The notes under the pieces are model-generated. The model was not told the DNA's origin. It saw only the letters and a program-made list of their open reading frames with translations, and did not search any database. This document shows positions 49,342 to 62,209 of a stretch of DNA of 64,000 nt, piece by piece. A program made the translations under genes and the position numbers. The DNA comes from Blasia pusilla. Its lineage: Eukaryota > Marchantiophyta > Marchantiopsida > Blasiales. Position 1 is the stretch's first letter, and each line of letters begins with the position of its first letter. The stretch covers positions 31,558,001 to 31,622,000 of the forward strand of contig CM114271.1 in assembly GCA_050084515.1 (NCBI GenBank). The letters run 5' to 3'.

Positions 49342-51699
49342 TCCTTATCATAACCATATATAGATATGGCTAATGACACATTAGAATTGAAGGTTGAATA
49401 CAAGGATCACTTACACAATAAAGCTTGGTGTAGTGATTTAGGGAATTAGTCAAGTCTATGCTTGCCTTATCATAAACATCTCCAAATCTTTGAAAGCTTT
49501 TCCAACCAGGCAACTCAATCCTACTCTCAAATGGATTCAGGATCGTGCCTTATTTATTTTTATATTCAAACATTTCACCAAAAATGGACTTACCTAAACC
49601 CGTCTTCCTCTCCCATGGCCTTTTCAATTTTTATTTTTCGAAAGAATCTTAACCCTAAATTATGGGGAGCCATGCATCAACAAATACGAAATTGAGAAGA
49701 AATCACGATGCGAGTCATAAACGGCGATAAGAATCCGACCGAAACACGTGTCAGCCATGAAACATTCCCCTGCTTCAGCCGTCTGGAGCGAAGCCCATAA
49801 TCGGTCTGGAGACGGAAGTTCGTTTGAATAGAATGTAGTGAACGTACGATGATGGACTCCAGCTTGGATCTGTACTGTATCTATGTAGTACACAGATACG
49901 CCATCCAGACATGCCAGATCATAAAGTGGCCTGGTCGGTCGCTAAACTAGCCTAGACGGTGTTAATGAAATGGTCGGGCAATGGGTCCGTTTAAACGTAA
50001 CCGCCAGGTTTAGTGACCCGTCAGACATCAACTAGATCGGTGCTTCCCTTCACGTGGGCCATAACCTAGCCGCCCAAAATGACCTGATTTAGCGTGTCAA
50101 TCGATGACTGGAACCCAGCCTAGAAATAGTATTTCATCAAATATAGAAGTATTACAAGCTCAAACTAAAGAAGGCTTCTTGTGTATAATACAGGGTTCGG
50201 GGAGTTTTTTGGTGGGACCCGGTATATTGCCTCGAACGTCCAATCGGAAACAGTAATACAATTCGAATCCAACCAGTTTTTCGTAGGTAATTTTAAAATC
50301 AGTTGGTAATTCTCGAATTTTATCGGCTACTTTTAGTCGTTACCCCGGATCTTCCCGATCATTGGTCCGGGGAGTTTTTTCGTGACAACCGGTACATTTC
50401 TGGTCTCTATAAAACCGGGCGGCAATTTTTGAAGTTTTCGTCATTCCAGCCGGCTAAACAAATACGAATACAAAGGACAACCTTCCTAAACCCTCGGTTT
50501 TTGGCCGGTAAGTGACGAACTGAATTGGGAATTCTCAAATTCTTCCGCCAGCTCAACACGTAACCCCGGCTCTCCCGGACATTGGTATAATCTTCCTACA
50601 TTTTACTTTAGCACGCTTGTTACGGAAATTAGCGGTAACGGTAGCAATACCTAGATAATCGCCAACTCACACCCTTAAAGGACATCTCACAAGACTCGAG
50701 AGCCATAACCCGTCGCCACCGACTTGGCGGACACGCTGGTTGTTAAGATACTCTATTTTTTAAACTTGAGGTTACTGACTAGGAGAAAATAGGATGTTTA
50801 TTTCATTTTATTTTGTTTTAATCTTTTCGATTTAAGGTTTAAGGTGTTCATCTTTTCAAGTTTGAATTTTGGTGTATTCTTCTTTCCACTTTAAACTTTT
50901 GAATCCTTCGGAATTCTCAGAAATGAAAAACCCTATCAGAAAAAAAAGAAAAAATTTATAATCACATACATAGACGAGTTACAATTGATTGGCAATCTGA
51001 TATTTTGAATAATACGGCCCAACTTTTTTTTTAAAGATGGAATTTTCTAAAGTTCTTGATATCTTTGGACCTCCTTCTCTCCTAAATATGTCCATAGATT
51101 TCTAAACGCATTTTCACATATGGCGCTCTTCTTATAATGTGATGTAGGGTTACCATCGGTTTAAGGGATTCTTTTTACTTTTCTTGATCTTTTAATACGA
51201 GTTGGGCCCAACATTATGATCTCATTCCCTCATAGGAGTCATTGGTGGGTGGTTCACTTTCTCCTCATATCTTCTTTTTTGGTATTTCCAATTTCTTTCA
51301 TAACTTTCTCATTAAGAATCGGTTTTGGGCATGTTTGGTCTTGTTTCCATCGTCTTGACCAGCTCGTTCTTTTCCTACCAAGTTTTCTAGTTTTCTTCCT
51401 TCTATGTAGGCGCCTATTTTTTGTACGGCTTGTTTTAGGTCAATTCCTCTCAAACGTCTTCCTTGCTCTCTCAAATTTTTACCTTCTTATTTCGCCCCTA
51501 TATACGTTTGCTATCACCTTAAGGAAATTAAAGATTCATATTCTTGAGCCACTTCTTTTGATACCGTATAGGTCATTTTTCCTTTTCAATTACTTTTTCT
51601 ATTTCTTAAAGTAACTCTCAATCATAAATTCGTCATTGCCTCTGGTTTTACACGCCCTCCTACGTCGTAATCTCTTCCTTTGGTTCCCCTCCTCATCAT
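49342..51699. other. No gene recognised
   Basis: 49690-50760 is CpG-richer by eye and includes a two-unit tandem repeat (50196-50585). 50760-51700 is pyrimidine-rich; the frame at 51216-51614 is long, hydrophobic and unrecognised. It may be the 5' part of the LINE that follows. Confidence 0.4.
50196..50585. repeat. Diverged two-unit tandem repeat
   Basis: Unit one 50196-50365 and unit two 50366-50585 both start T(T/C)CGGGGAGTTTTTT and end in GTTACCCCGG/GTAACCCCGG, then a TCTTCCCG/TCTCCCGG stretch and ATTGGT. Inner parts also align, with about 50 bases extra in unit two. Confidence 0.8.
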
Positions 51700-54640
51700 A
51701 GATCTTGCCATTTTCCTCCATATACTTATACATCCATTAAACTCGTTACATTTCTTGCAAATTCTCCTCTTCTCCCCTCTTTGTCTCGTCCTATTGAGCC
51801 TAATCTTGATCCATTATTATCGAATCCTAGTACTTTTTCATCCTCACATATCTCATATGTGCCCTTACTTCCAACTCCCTTCTATTCTACCCTTATCTCC
51901 CCTCTACCTCCTCCTCCTTCCCCAACTTATTTACCCCCTCATCATCATCCATCACCACCTCATGCACCTCCCACCTCCTTTACTTGTAACCCTTCTACTT
52001 CTCCATTTGTCCCAAAGGTTTGTTGCATACCTTGTGGTAAGGAGTTTGCTCCTGATGGGATCAAAAGACATAAAAAATATTGTCGATCCATGCATGGGCC
52101 TTCAATCTTTAACCCAAAACGCTCTTCATCCTCCTTCAAGTGGTGATGCATAATCTTTTGTGGAAGACTATATATACAACAGATCTTGACTTGGAGATTT
52201 TCACAAAGGATTTTCTTCATACTCCTCCTATATGAACAAGCAGGCTATAAGAGATGGTTTTTTAGCATCTCCGCGATTGCTTTATCCCAGCAGATTCAGA
52301 AAGTGGCTTTGTCTCTCTATATAAGATGTGTGCACATATTGCGGCAGGTCGTCTCCCATTCTCTATCTCTAGGCTCTTAGGGGCTTGTTGTTTATTGGCT
52401 ATGGATAAGCCTGCTTCAGGTGTCCGCCCTTTGGCTATTGGAGAGGTTTTATACCGCTTGGTTAGTCGATCCTTGTGCTTGCAATTTCGTCCTCACTTTA
52501 GTGCCCACTTATTTCCTGATCAATTTGAAGTGGCAACCCCTCGTGGTTGTGAGGTTGTGGTGCATGGGATTCGCTCCACTTTTGATACTCATCCAGAGTG
52601 GGTGGCAATTCAAGTAGATGTGGCTAACGCATTCAATTCACTTTCTCGTGCGGCCATCTTTGAGGAGTTACGTTGTGCAAGAGGAGAACTTGCGAGTCTC
52701 ATTCCATTTTTCTGCTCCTTCTATCTCTATGATACGCCCATTATCTATTCTCATCATGCTACTTTCGGGGAATATAGTATTCTCCAATCAGCTTGTGGCA
52801 TGCGTCAAGGTGATCCCATGGGGGGCCCACTCTTTGCCATTGCCCATTTTTGTGCCCTTTGAGCATCAGCCCAAGCATTTACATCTTGTCTTGTCCCTCC
52901 TATTGCTAATGACATTCACATTATAGGTACTCCTTCTGAAATGGTTCTTGATTATATCCATTTTGTGGAGCAACTCTCTTTCTTAAACCTTAAAGTCCGA
53001 CCTAGTAAATGTCGGGTATGGTCTCTTTCATGGCTTCCCTCAATATTCACTTCACCTGCTCCTGATTTTCCTATCTACATTGAAAGGGTTAGTGTTCTTG
53101 GGGTCCCAGTTAGCTTCATCGACTATGTCTCGAAGTTCTTGGATGAGGCCATTTTGAAATAGGTGGAATGGATTTATTTGTTACCTCATTTAGGGGATCC
53201 CCAAGTGGCTTATGGGATTCTATCCCAATGTTTTCTTTGCACTTGTCATCCCACTTCAAGGTTCTTACATCTGTTGGTATCTTTTGACGCTTCTATGTTG
53301 GCATCTTTTGGTCAGCTTCTTGGACATAATACTTTTGAGGGAGAGGATGGTGTCTTGGCTTCACGACAAGCTATCTTGCCTATTTCTTTTGGAGGGGTGG
53401 GGCTTTCCTCCGTAGTCGCATCTGCTCCAACCGATTTTTTTGGGAGTTGGGCGTTGGTGGCACTGATTATGGCTTCAAGGTTTCTCCAAGGAGATACACA
53501 CATCTTCATGGATCATGTCGCCCATACAGAGGAGGGAGACTTATTATTTCAACAACAACTAAGATCTTCCTGAGCTCTTCTTCCTCTTGCTACACAAGAA
53601 ATTCTACCCTCTTTCACTCAATTGATTTATGGAAGGGCTTGATTGACTTCAAGCACATATCTCCTGGAATTTGCCAAAATCAACTTTTCCAACATTCTCT
53701 TTGAGGCATCCTCTAATGCTCATTAAGCTTGTATGCGTTCATGTGCGCATACAGGAACGAGGGCATGGCTTATTGCAAATCCTCTTATTCTTTCATAATT
53801 TTTGTCTTCTTGAAGTATATTCTTGACAGCTTTGCGGTTACACCTTGGACTTCCCCGTATTTCTCTCTTAGGGGTGCCAAATTGTGTATGCGAAGATCCC
53901 ATTGATACAAAGGGTATCCATATTCTCCGATGTACACATGGTGGAGAATGAACGGTCACACGTGATGTCATTAGAGGCGATATCATTGGTGGCTCATACT
54001 ACATGGTACATCGTTAGGCAAGAACAACTCCATGTCCTACCTTCAACCATACAAGCAACCTCTCGTCGGAGAGTTGATCTTGTTATATCTCGAGGTGCAT
54101 TCCGGACACTAGGTAATATGGTGGTTGTTGATCCAACACTTTCAGACTTGGTGTGTATATGTGAGCCGCACGTACTAAAGGTTCGGCAGCCGAAGCAACA
54201 ACAAGAATCAAGGAGTTAAGTTTTATTGTGAGACATGCGACTGATGGACTTGATCCTTTTGAAATGGAAGTTTCCGGTCATTTACATGTGTCTTTTGATA
54301 CTTTCCTGAAAGCATGTGCTCACCACTCCCTCGAGAATCATCACCTTGCCCCTTCTCGTAGTCCTTCTCTCTCTGTAGTCACTATTTATTTTCGGCAATG
54401 CATCTCCGTGGCCTTACAACGTGTACAAGCCTTAGCATTGATACGTCGAGTGGAGGTGGTGGAGGGTCACTCGCCTTGTCGTATGTTCACGTCTGACCAC
54501 CACTAGTGTTCTTGTCACATTTGTTTCAAGTTATCAATTGTGTAGCTCGTTGAGTTGGTGTTTGTGTTGGCTAGTTTCCATTTTCTTTTTGCATTCCATT
54601 ATGCATTTTTTACTCCTCTTTTGAGATGTTATTACCTTTC
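51700..54640 (+). pseudogene. LINE (non-LTR retrotransposon) with CCHC finger and RT
   Basis: 51781-52146 encodes a Pro/Ser-rich N-terminus and one CCHC finger (C82, C85, H97, C101; 52024-52083, CIPCGKEFAPDG). After a frame break, 52326-52862 holds RT motifs: DKPASGVRPLAIGEVLYRLV, the catalytic Asp in IQVDVANAFNSLSR, and GMRQGDPMGGPLFA. A TGA at 52860 is followed in the same frame by the third motif, IANDIHIIG (52902 on), where FADD is expected: the first Asp is Asn (AAT, 52908-52910). 52941-53573 carries the post-RT domain (LKVRPSKCRVWS, VLGVPVSFID, LGDPQVAYGIL, LPISFGGVGLSSV). 53574-54640 is a 3' region shared with 3247-4290. Inactive. Confidence 0.85.
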
Positions 54641-54973
54641 TTCTTCCTCTTTGAAGTTTGTTTTGTAATACTGTGGATATTCTATTCTTAAACAACGACA
54701 AATATGGTAAGGGTTCCCCGCGGTTGTCGAGAAGAAATCCCGAAGTAAGTGGAGAAGTTGCATGTAGAGAATGTTCACATTGACAAAAATCCTGTATTGT
54801 CCGGCAGGTCCAATAGTGACACGTATGACTGTCTAACCACGTTGAAAATTGTATAACTTGGGATATTGGATTGACCTGGCCTACTAAGGCCACTTAATGT
54901 TGCAAAAAAAATAGTTAATGTCAATGGAAATCTAGAGTGTAATGAATTCATTGTTTGTAATTTCACGTCACAT
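54641..54973. other. No gene recognised
   Basis: Short unassigned stretch between the LINE and the hairpin. Confidence 0.4.
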
Positions 54974-55046
54974 TACTCTATGAACAATGGGATCTAAATC
55001 CATGTATTTTTATTACATGGATTTAAATCCTATTGTTCATAGAGTA
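54974..55046. repeat. 33-bp-arm inverted repeat (hairpin)
   Basis: TACTCTATGAACAATGGGAT and onward to 55006 pairs with 55014-55046 with two mismatches, around a 7-base loop. It could be a small foldback transposon or the source of a small RNA precursor; nothing here decides which. Confidence 0.95.
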
Positions 55047-58000
55047 TTTTTACTAATTTTTCAGAGGGATTACATGATGCGTGAGGAGGTGCAAGTCCAC
55101 TTGCCGTGGACGCGTTGGGGAGAGAGTTTGAAACTCCCCGCTTGACACGTCGTATGAGATAAGTAGTTTTCATATTTGGGACCCACACCTTATTCTTTTT
55201 ATGCAAACATACCCAGCAGTGCACGGAGTCTTCGAAGGCCCATAAGTTCGATCTTGGAAAACTTTAATATATTTAAATAATCATACTAGTAAGACAAATA
55301 AATTTAATTTTTTTCTTCAAGAATATAAATATTAAAATATTCATGATTTTTTTTAATTTGAATGTGAGAAGTGGTAGCTCGGTGTGTTCCTTGCTCATGA
55401 TTATTGTACCCTTATGACATCCAAGGTATCCTGCTTGGTAATGAATTATTTCACCAACATCAATATTTTAAAGGGCTTCTTTTTTGTCTTCCTTATTTTT
55501 TTCATTTATTTTGGGCTCTTACCTTGCTCCATGCCGGCTTTTCTAGGCTTGTGGATATCTTCATCCAGTATGATTTCCTTGGCCAGTTCCTCTCCACCAA
55601 TTTTCCCACGTCATCCCTTAGATTCTAGAAGACCACGCAATGCATCATTCGAGGAGTTCGTTTTCTTCACTTATGATTTGTAATAATAACCCGTGGTCAG
55701 TGACTGTTTCTCTGGATCGTCTTTCCCCTCAAACATTCACTAGCAACACGCTCCGAGAAACCGAGTTGATCCCGAAGCGAAAGGTGGCTCCACTATTCAT
55801 TTCTGCACATGCATGACTCCTGAATGATCTTTCTCTTTATCCCAATTTATTTTATTAATTAAAAGTAAAAGGTGTTCATAAATAAAAGATGGTCGGAAAA
55901 ATCATATGGAAAGTGGAATCCACTCCGCCGCTCGCGAATTTAAAATTCTTATGGGAGGAATTTTTTAGTTGTGATTTTGAATTTCTTTTGGGAGAGCGTG
56001 ACTCGATAAATTGAGGAAAAGACCATTTCATAATTACCAAAATTATTCTTATATCCCATATGCAATAATCTTATTTCCAAATATGGAGATTCATAACCAT
56101 ATATTATTTTATTTCTATTAAATTTCTACTTACCCATCAACCTTATGTTATTTCAAAAAATTTAAATTAAGATTAATGGTTTTAAATTATATCTCAATTT
56201 AATCCACAAACTGCAAATCCCATAAGGAAGAATTTTTATAGAAGAATATACTTAAATATAGAGTGAATATTAGCTAGAAATCCAATTTGTGCAAATAATT
56301 TTTTAAATAAGGAGTTTGGTCATACATATGAATGGAAAAATTAGCATGACTCATAGTAGACTATATAAAATTCTATTCAATTGCAAAGATCAAAATCCAT
56401 CACTTTATTTTGAAAAAAATTACAATGATTTTTTTTATTAAACAAGCATTTTCCATCCACGACTAACATTATACTATTATAGTAGGGAGAACATCCATTT
56501 TGGATTGTAATTGTTCCTTAATTGGGCTTTGGTAGGCAACACTAAAACACAAAAATGCTTTGAGTAGATGTGTTAGGGCAATTGTTGCAATTTGGAGTTG
56601 CCTATGTTTGGGAATCAATTCCATCCCTATCGGAGCCCCATATTTGACCCTATTTTCTTACATTTTCTAATTGTAGAAAACATAAAATGCAAGAGGTTAA
56701 TGTCCTCCTTTGGGGGATCACAATAAATCCCAACATAGTACCTCCCTATTTATTTGATTGTTTTATACTATAAGTTGTCAAAACTTGAGGTCAAACAATA
56801 AGTTGAGAATCGACAACATTAATCTTTTACATTCAATAAATGTTGTCTAAACTCGAAGGTTGAAGGGAGTAGGAGGGGAAGTTCAATTCTTAAATTGATT
56901 TGAGAGCACATCTAGAGCGTGGTGGAAAGATAGTTAGGCAAGTGGAGTGGGGAGGATCAGATTGTCGGGTCGAAACTTGGGAAGGTACGTCAAAGGTGGA
57001 ATGGTTTCCAAATTTTTTGTAGAAACTATTCCGTGGATTTGAAGACATTATCCCTTCCTGTGAGTTGTGACAATACGATAATCCCAAAAAAAATTGTCAG
57101 TTCTAGCAATCTCATTCTCCAAACTTGAGTTACAATAATTACCGTGGCTCATGAGATTGCTTTGAATTGCTTTATTTTTATTTTCAATTGTCTTGACAAC
57201 TTGTAGAAGGGATATTGAGGTGAGGCAATAAACTCAAGCATAAAGCGATGAATCTCCCTTTACCATCAATATTTTAAGGATTCTCTCCTCCAACAATAGT
57301 GTCCCTTGTAATTATAAATTTAGGTCCATTTTCCATCCCTTTTCCATTGGGAAGAGTTCTTGATTTTCATCTTGGTAGTGTCAATTTTTATGCCATGAAA
57401 TTACTCGTAAGAATTCAATATTTACCAAGAGAAATCTCATAAAATGTTAAGCTCATGGAGGAAACTTTATGAGGAGAATTAGGAAGATTTATCCTACATA
57501 TTATCTTGCCAAGATTTGATGGTGTATGATCTTTTTTCCACTTTTGATGATGTCGATCTAAATTACATGATAAATTAAATATGTAGAGGCTTTTTCCATG
57601 GCGAAGAAATTGAGAGCTCGAGAAACTTTTCATAATGGATGATGATGGCTTGACTAAGTCATAAGAGCCAAGAGTTATGAGAGATGTACCATCCATCCCT
57701 CATCATGTCCTTCAGGATGTTAGAGGGAGAGTTGATCATACACATAGAGTTGGATTCAAGGAGAACAAGGATGACTCTATATCAAAGGATTCTATATTTA
57801 AGGTGGATCAAATAAATGATGATGATGGCATGGACGATTTTATTCAAGACCATTTTGATATTGGTAATGGAGATGGAGATACGGTTAGATGAGGAGACAC
57901 CCATTTCATTATGTCTATCCATTCGTACCACTTTGTTATCAATATTATTATTCAAGAGTGCCTTAAATTTTCAAACACCTCTTTTTTTTACATATATCCT

Positions 58001-61000
58001 TCTCAACAAGTAGCATCATTCGCCCTCTTGACCAATAGGATTGCTCGAAATTTACTTAAGAGATTAAATAATTCAAATATATAGTACTGATGGTTAATTC
58101 AAAATCAACCATCATTTTTAATCCCTTCCATCCAACTAATCTCCCACTATGCTCTTGCTAAACTTGCAAGAGTAGTATTCACTCACTAAATTAATATATT
58201 CATGGATACATTGTTTTGACTCCTATATGATCAAATCCTCATAGAGAGGAATACAACACCACATTCTAGAACATTAGCTTGGCAAGTTCTCTAAAGTAGA
58301 CTTTGATGTAAGACGTGCATGTATTTGTGATTAGTATCAAATCAAGATAAGTATGCTATATTGAGATCTCATCCATCTTGCGAGAAAATGCAATAGTGGT
58401 AGAATATGAGGGGAGTGTTTTATGGAAGAATCTCCGGTGTTTTCCAGTTATTTCATATATACTTTGTATGTATCAATGTCCTTCCCTCCCTAAGTTGATG
58501 GTGTGGCATGCCATCCATTAGTCCATAGATGGATTTATGTGTCTCGTACTAGATTCACCAACATATTGGCACATAGAGAGTATATTTCTTGGCTTGGAAA
58601 GAGGATCCATGGCAGATTTGGTTTTGACTAGTAACAGATGGAATTTCACCGTACTAGATAACATATAAATCTTTCTCAAGATTTTGGATGAATAGAATAT
58701 TCAACAATTTTTTTCTAAAACTTCCTCAATATTCAATCTTGATTTTTTGTTGGACATCTCGTCATTGACATGTCACCTCTTTATAGTATGTTTTTAATTA
58801 TGAGGAAACCAAAACTCAAATCTTCCATGATTTTTCCCACAAATTCTCGAAATTTCCTCGTGAAATATTTTATTCAATTTTTTTTGCTAAATCTTTAATT
58901 TTCTTGATTTGGCTGATGATGTTTGTGAAATATAACATTGTGCCATGAATTGAAGAGTGGTCTCTTTGATATTTGGCCCTTATCATTCCAGGTGTATTAT
59001 TTACATTAGTTCAACTTCATTCCCCCATCTAGTTGTTCTCAATAATCAATGCGTTTACTCGATTCAAGGATAATATCCACCCTAGATATCAAGATTGTGG
59101 GGCTTACTTGGAGCCCATAGTTAAAGAGTAGGTATTAGTATAAGAGGAAGTTTGCACATTTGATTAGAGTTACATTTTGATGATCCTATAGACCTACCTC
59201 CATAGGGTAAGAATTGCTAGTGGTACAAAAAATCTCTTTCAAACCAATCTTTCCCCCAAAATATGATCTTCTCTCAATCTTCCACTATGAGAGGAAGTTG
59301 TTATTTATAAGAATGGATATGTAACATATTGAAGATCTTAGCATTCCCAATTTCATGAAATATCTCTTTAGAAGTAGGCTAGACATAACATACCAATCTA
59401 ATCTCATCCATCTGTTGATAGGATAGTAAGCTTCACATATCTTTTTATCCATCCAATTTCCATATCTACATATTCTTTTCATAGAGGAGAGTAATGAATT
59501 GAAGGAACATGTGAGCGACCCTTTGTTAAGTTGTTTGGTGGAGAAACTTTTGGTGATTTCAATCAAGAGTAGATATTTGTAGGTAAAGAGATGCAATGAT
59601 TTCATAAACCAATAGGGTAGGATAGTTAAAGACTTTAAGTATGTTATAATTTTTGTCTATTTCCTAATTATAGATCAATATTTTTGATTCCTCAACCTTC
59701 TACAGATGTACCTTGGGAGGAAAATAATCTTGCATCATCTTTTTAATTGGTGGGCTCACACTAGTATGGAAACGCATTGGAATCTCATGAGAAAGACATG
59801 AGATGTAGAAATAAGAAATAAGCCTAAAGGAACATTTTGAATTATCAGGGTTATGCCCTAGAAGAGCATGACCAAACATATGGTGGAACTTGAAAAGAGC
59901 TTAAGAAGTAAACTAAAACCTAGTTTGGCATCAAATTGAGCATTGCCGTCCACATTTGAGGTCATCGTGACTGTAGGAAATATATATTTGGGAACCATGG
60001 GGATAAATCTAAGGCCACAAGATATGATGGGTTGCCATTGGGGTCGTGACACATTTAGCCAAGTTGAGTTAATTCAACCTTGGACCTAACCTTGAACCTT
60101 AACCACGGGCTTAAATATCGAGTTCTCGTTATTGACTCATTCAAGGTCTATTGGGCACTTGGGCTTTCCAGGTGCGTTAGGTCCATTCCAAGTCCTCAAA
60201 TTACTTAATTTTGAATATAAGTAAGTAGCAATTGTGTTTATTTGGATTTTTTCCGAGGAAAACTTGTGAAATCATATCAAAAACCTCTCCCTATGCTCGA
60301 CTATCGTGACTTCATTCACACTCAACCAACCCATCACCTCCAAAAGTTCTACCCTATATACAATAAATATCCTTACAGATAAGAGAGTATTGTAAGACTC
60401 AAATTCGACAATGGGAAACTTAGATATGTACATCATCACTCTTCTATATGGTAAAAATTGACTACTCCATATGATACAACAACCTCCATGATCCAAAAAT
60501 TTCCTTGAGCAGCGAGTAAAATCATTCAAGTGCAAGTATAGACCAACTAGTTGTCATGGCCACCAAGGCATGTGTCACCACCTTCAACACTCAATTATGG
60601 AGTGTTGGTATAGATCATGGATATTGACATGGGTCAATATAATATTGGAAAGTTGGATACAGTCTATCAACTCACAAGTGATTGGAAGGTTGTTGAAATT
60701 TTATGAACAATCACGTCAAGAAAACCATGACATAAAAAGGAATAAGAAAAGTGGCTTAAAACCTACCCAAAAATGTGTTGCTGAAAAATATGTCGCTAGA
60801 AAAAAGTGCAATATGCATGAATCTCCAAAAAATTGTTTCCGTAAATGCATCAACCGCCCTCGAATCACTTTTTACTCAAGTGGCCTCTAGATAGTGTTTT
60901 TCAATAATTTTTTCCGTTTTCACATGTTTTGTGTTGCTCTTAGACCATTATTCTCCAAAATATTCACCTTTGTAGTAGAAAATAATATTTTCACTCAAAA

Positions 61001-61837
61001 ATATGTTAATTTTCCTACAATAAATTCAAGATAAAAATTGGAAACTCTTCCATATGTGCTCGTTTATATGGAAAAATCTAAAACTATGGAACATGTCTTC
61101 ATCATGGCTCTAAAACAATAAAATTTGAATACCCACCTACATACAACGAATTTCCCTTGCCCCACTATGATACATCTTTCTTATGTAAAGTCAAAGTTAA
61201 TGGCTCGAACAACGAACTCCACTCTTAATTGTACATATACTTATTAAGTCACATCCTTTCTTTATCACAAGGAAATCTAGACACCCTAGCTCCTACGAAA
61301 TCCTCATGAAGGAGGTTTTCCTAGGTTCAACGTAGGAATAATGGCTCTTGGTAGGTATCTCCTCATGTTAAATACCCTAAGAAAGAGCCAAGCAAGAACC
61401 CCTCCCCCCTCCACTTTCCCTAAGAAAAAGAAAAGATAGCCCTAAAATATAACTTGCACATTAGTGCGGCTAAGTGAAAATTGATCAACTCAACATATCA
61501 TCATCCAATCCTAAATATAAAAATAAGGAAGTTTTGGAAACTTAAACCCCAATGGAATGTCTTTGTGCGCATGATTGCCCTAATCCATGCAATGCATTCT
61601 TACAGTTGCAATGCACTTACAAAATTTTCCACCATTTTAGTAGTCTAAGAAGGTTTTTTTATACTTGCAAACTACCCATTTGCACTCAAAGATTTATGAC
61701 TACATTGTCACAAAATTTTTGGACTCCCAAAGTATAGTTTGTGAGTCAAAAAAGTATTTTTACATGGGGGATTAGACTCTTATAACATTCTTCTATGGGA
61801 TTCCCTTAAGATCCATATCTCATGGCTATAAGCAATT
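55047..61837. other. No gene recognised; AT-rich
   Basis: No domain or transposon protein recognised. Unassigned open frames include 55384-55683 (plus), 57677-57892 (plus, acidic), 59285-59605 (minus) and 60570-60890 (plus); none has a motif I can name or a supporting exon structure. 55810-56450 and 58150-59060 are strongly AT-rich. 57980-58139 is a Helitron-like relic. Confidence 0.4.
57980..58139 (+). mobile_element. Helitron-like relic, hairpin lost
   Basis: Shares ACCAATAGGAT, a GAGATTAAATAATT-like stretch and CATCATTTTTAATCCC with 49180-49341 and ends CATCCAACTAA before T at 58140. The GC hairpin is missing. Confidence 0.35.
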
Positions 61838-62070
61838 GTGGATGCCCGTGCAATGCACAAGTTCATGTAAAAATATGAATGATGTTTTAATTAGCTCCTA
61901 AAGTGACTTTTAAATCAATTTTTAATGATCCTATTGGTTGAGAGGACAAGAGATCCTATTAGATGAGAGAGTTAGGTGTCAAGAAGAGAGCTGGTTGAAA
62001 ATCAAGAGGGAATTCTCCAATAAAATAAAAAATAAATAAGTAAATCCACGTTGGAAGAAAAGATATCCAC
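61838..62070 (-). mobile_element. Helitron-like 3' end, inverted copy
   Basis: On the minus strand the sequence has the same CCAATAGGATC words as 49041-49341 and ends TGTGCATTGCACGGGCATCCAC at 61838. The terminal CTAA has been eroded to CAA. Confidence 0.45.
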
Positions 62071-62209
62071 ATATCCATCACTATGCTAACCCTAAACACT
62101 CACAAAAGGAGTGTCATCTCAAAAAAAATCTCATACTATATTCAATCACAAAGTATAAATGGAAACTGGAGTAATGAATGCTTACTTCTGAAAATGCTTA
62201 ATATGGAGC

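Noticed and set aside
51216-51614. Multi-pass membrane protein
   Set aside because: Pyrimidine-rich DNA gives Leu/Phe-rich frames; no family recognised and it abuts a LINE.
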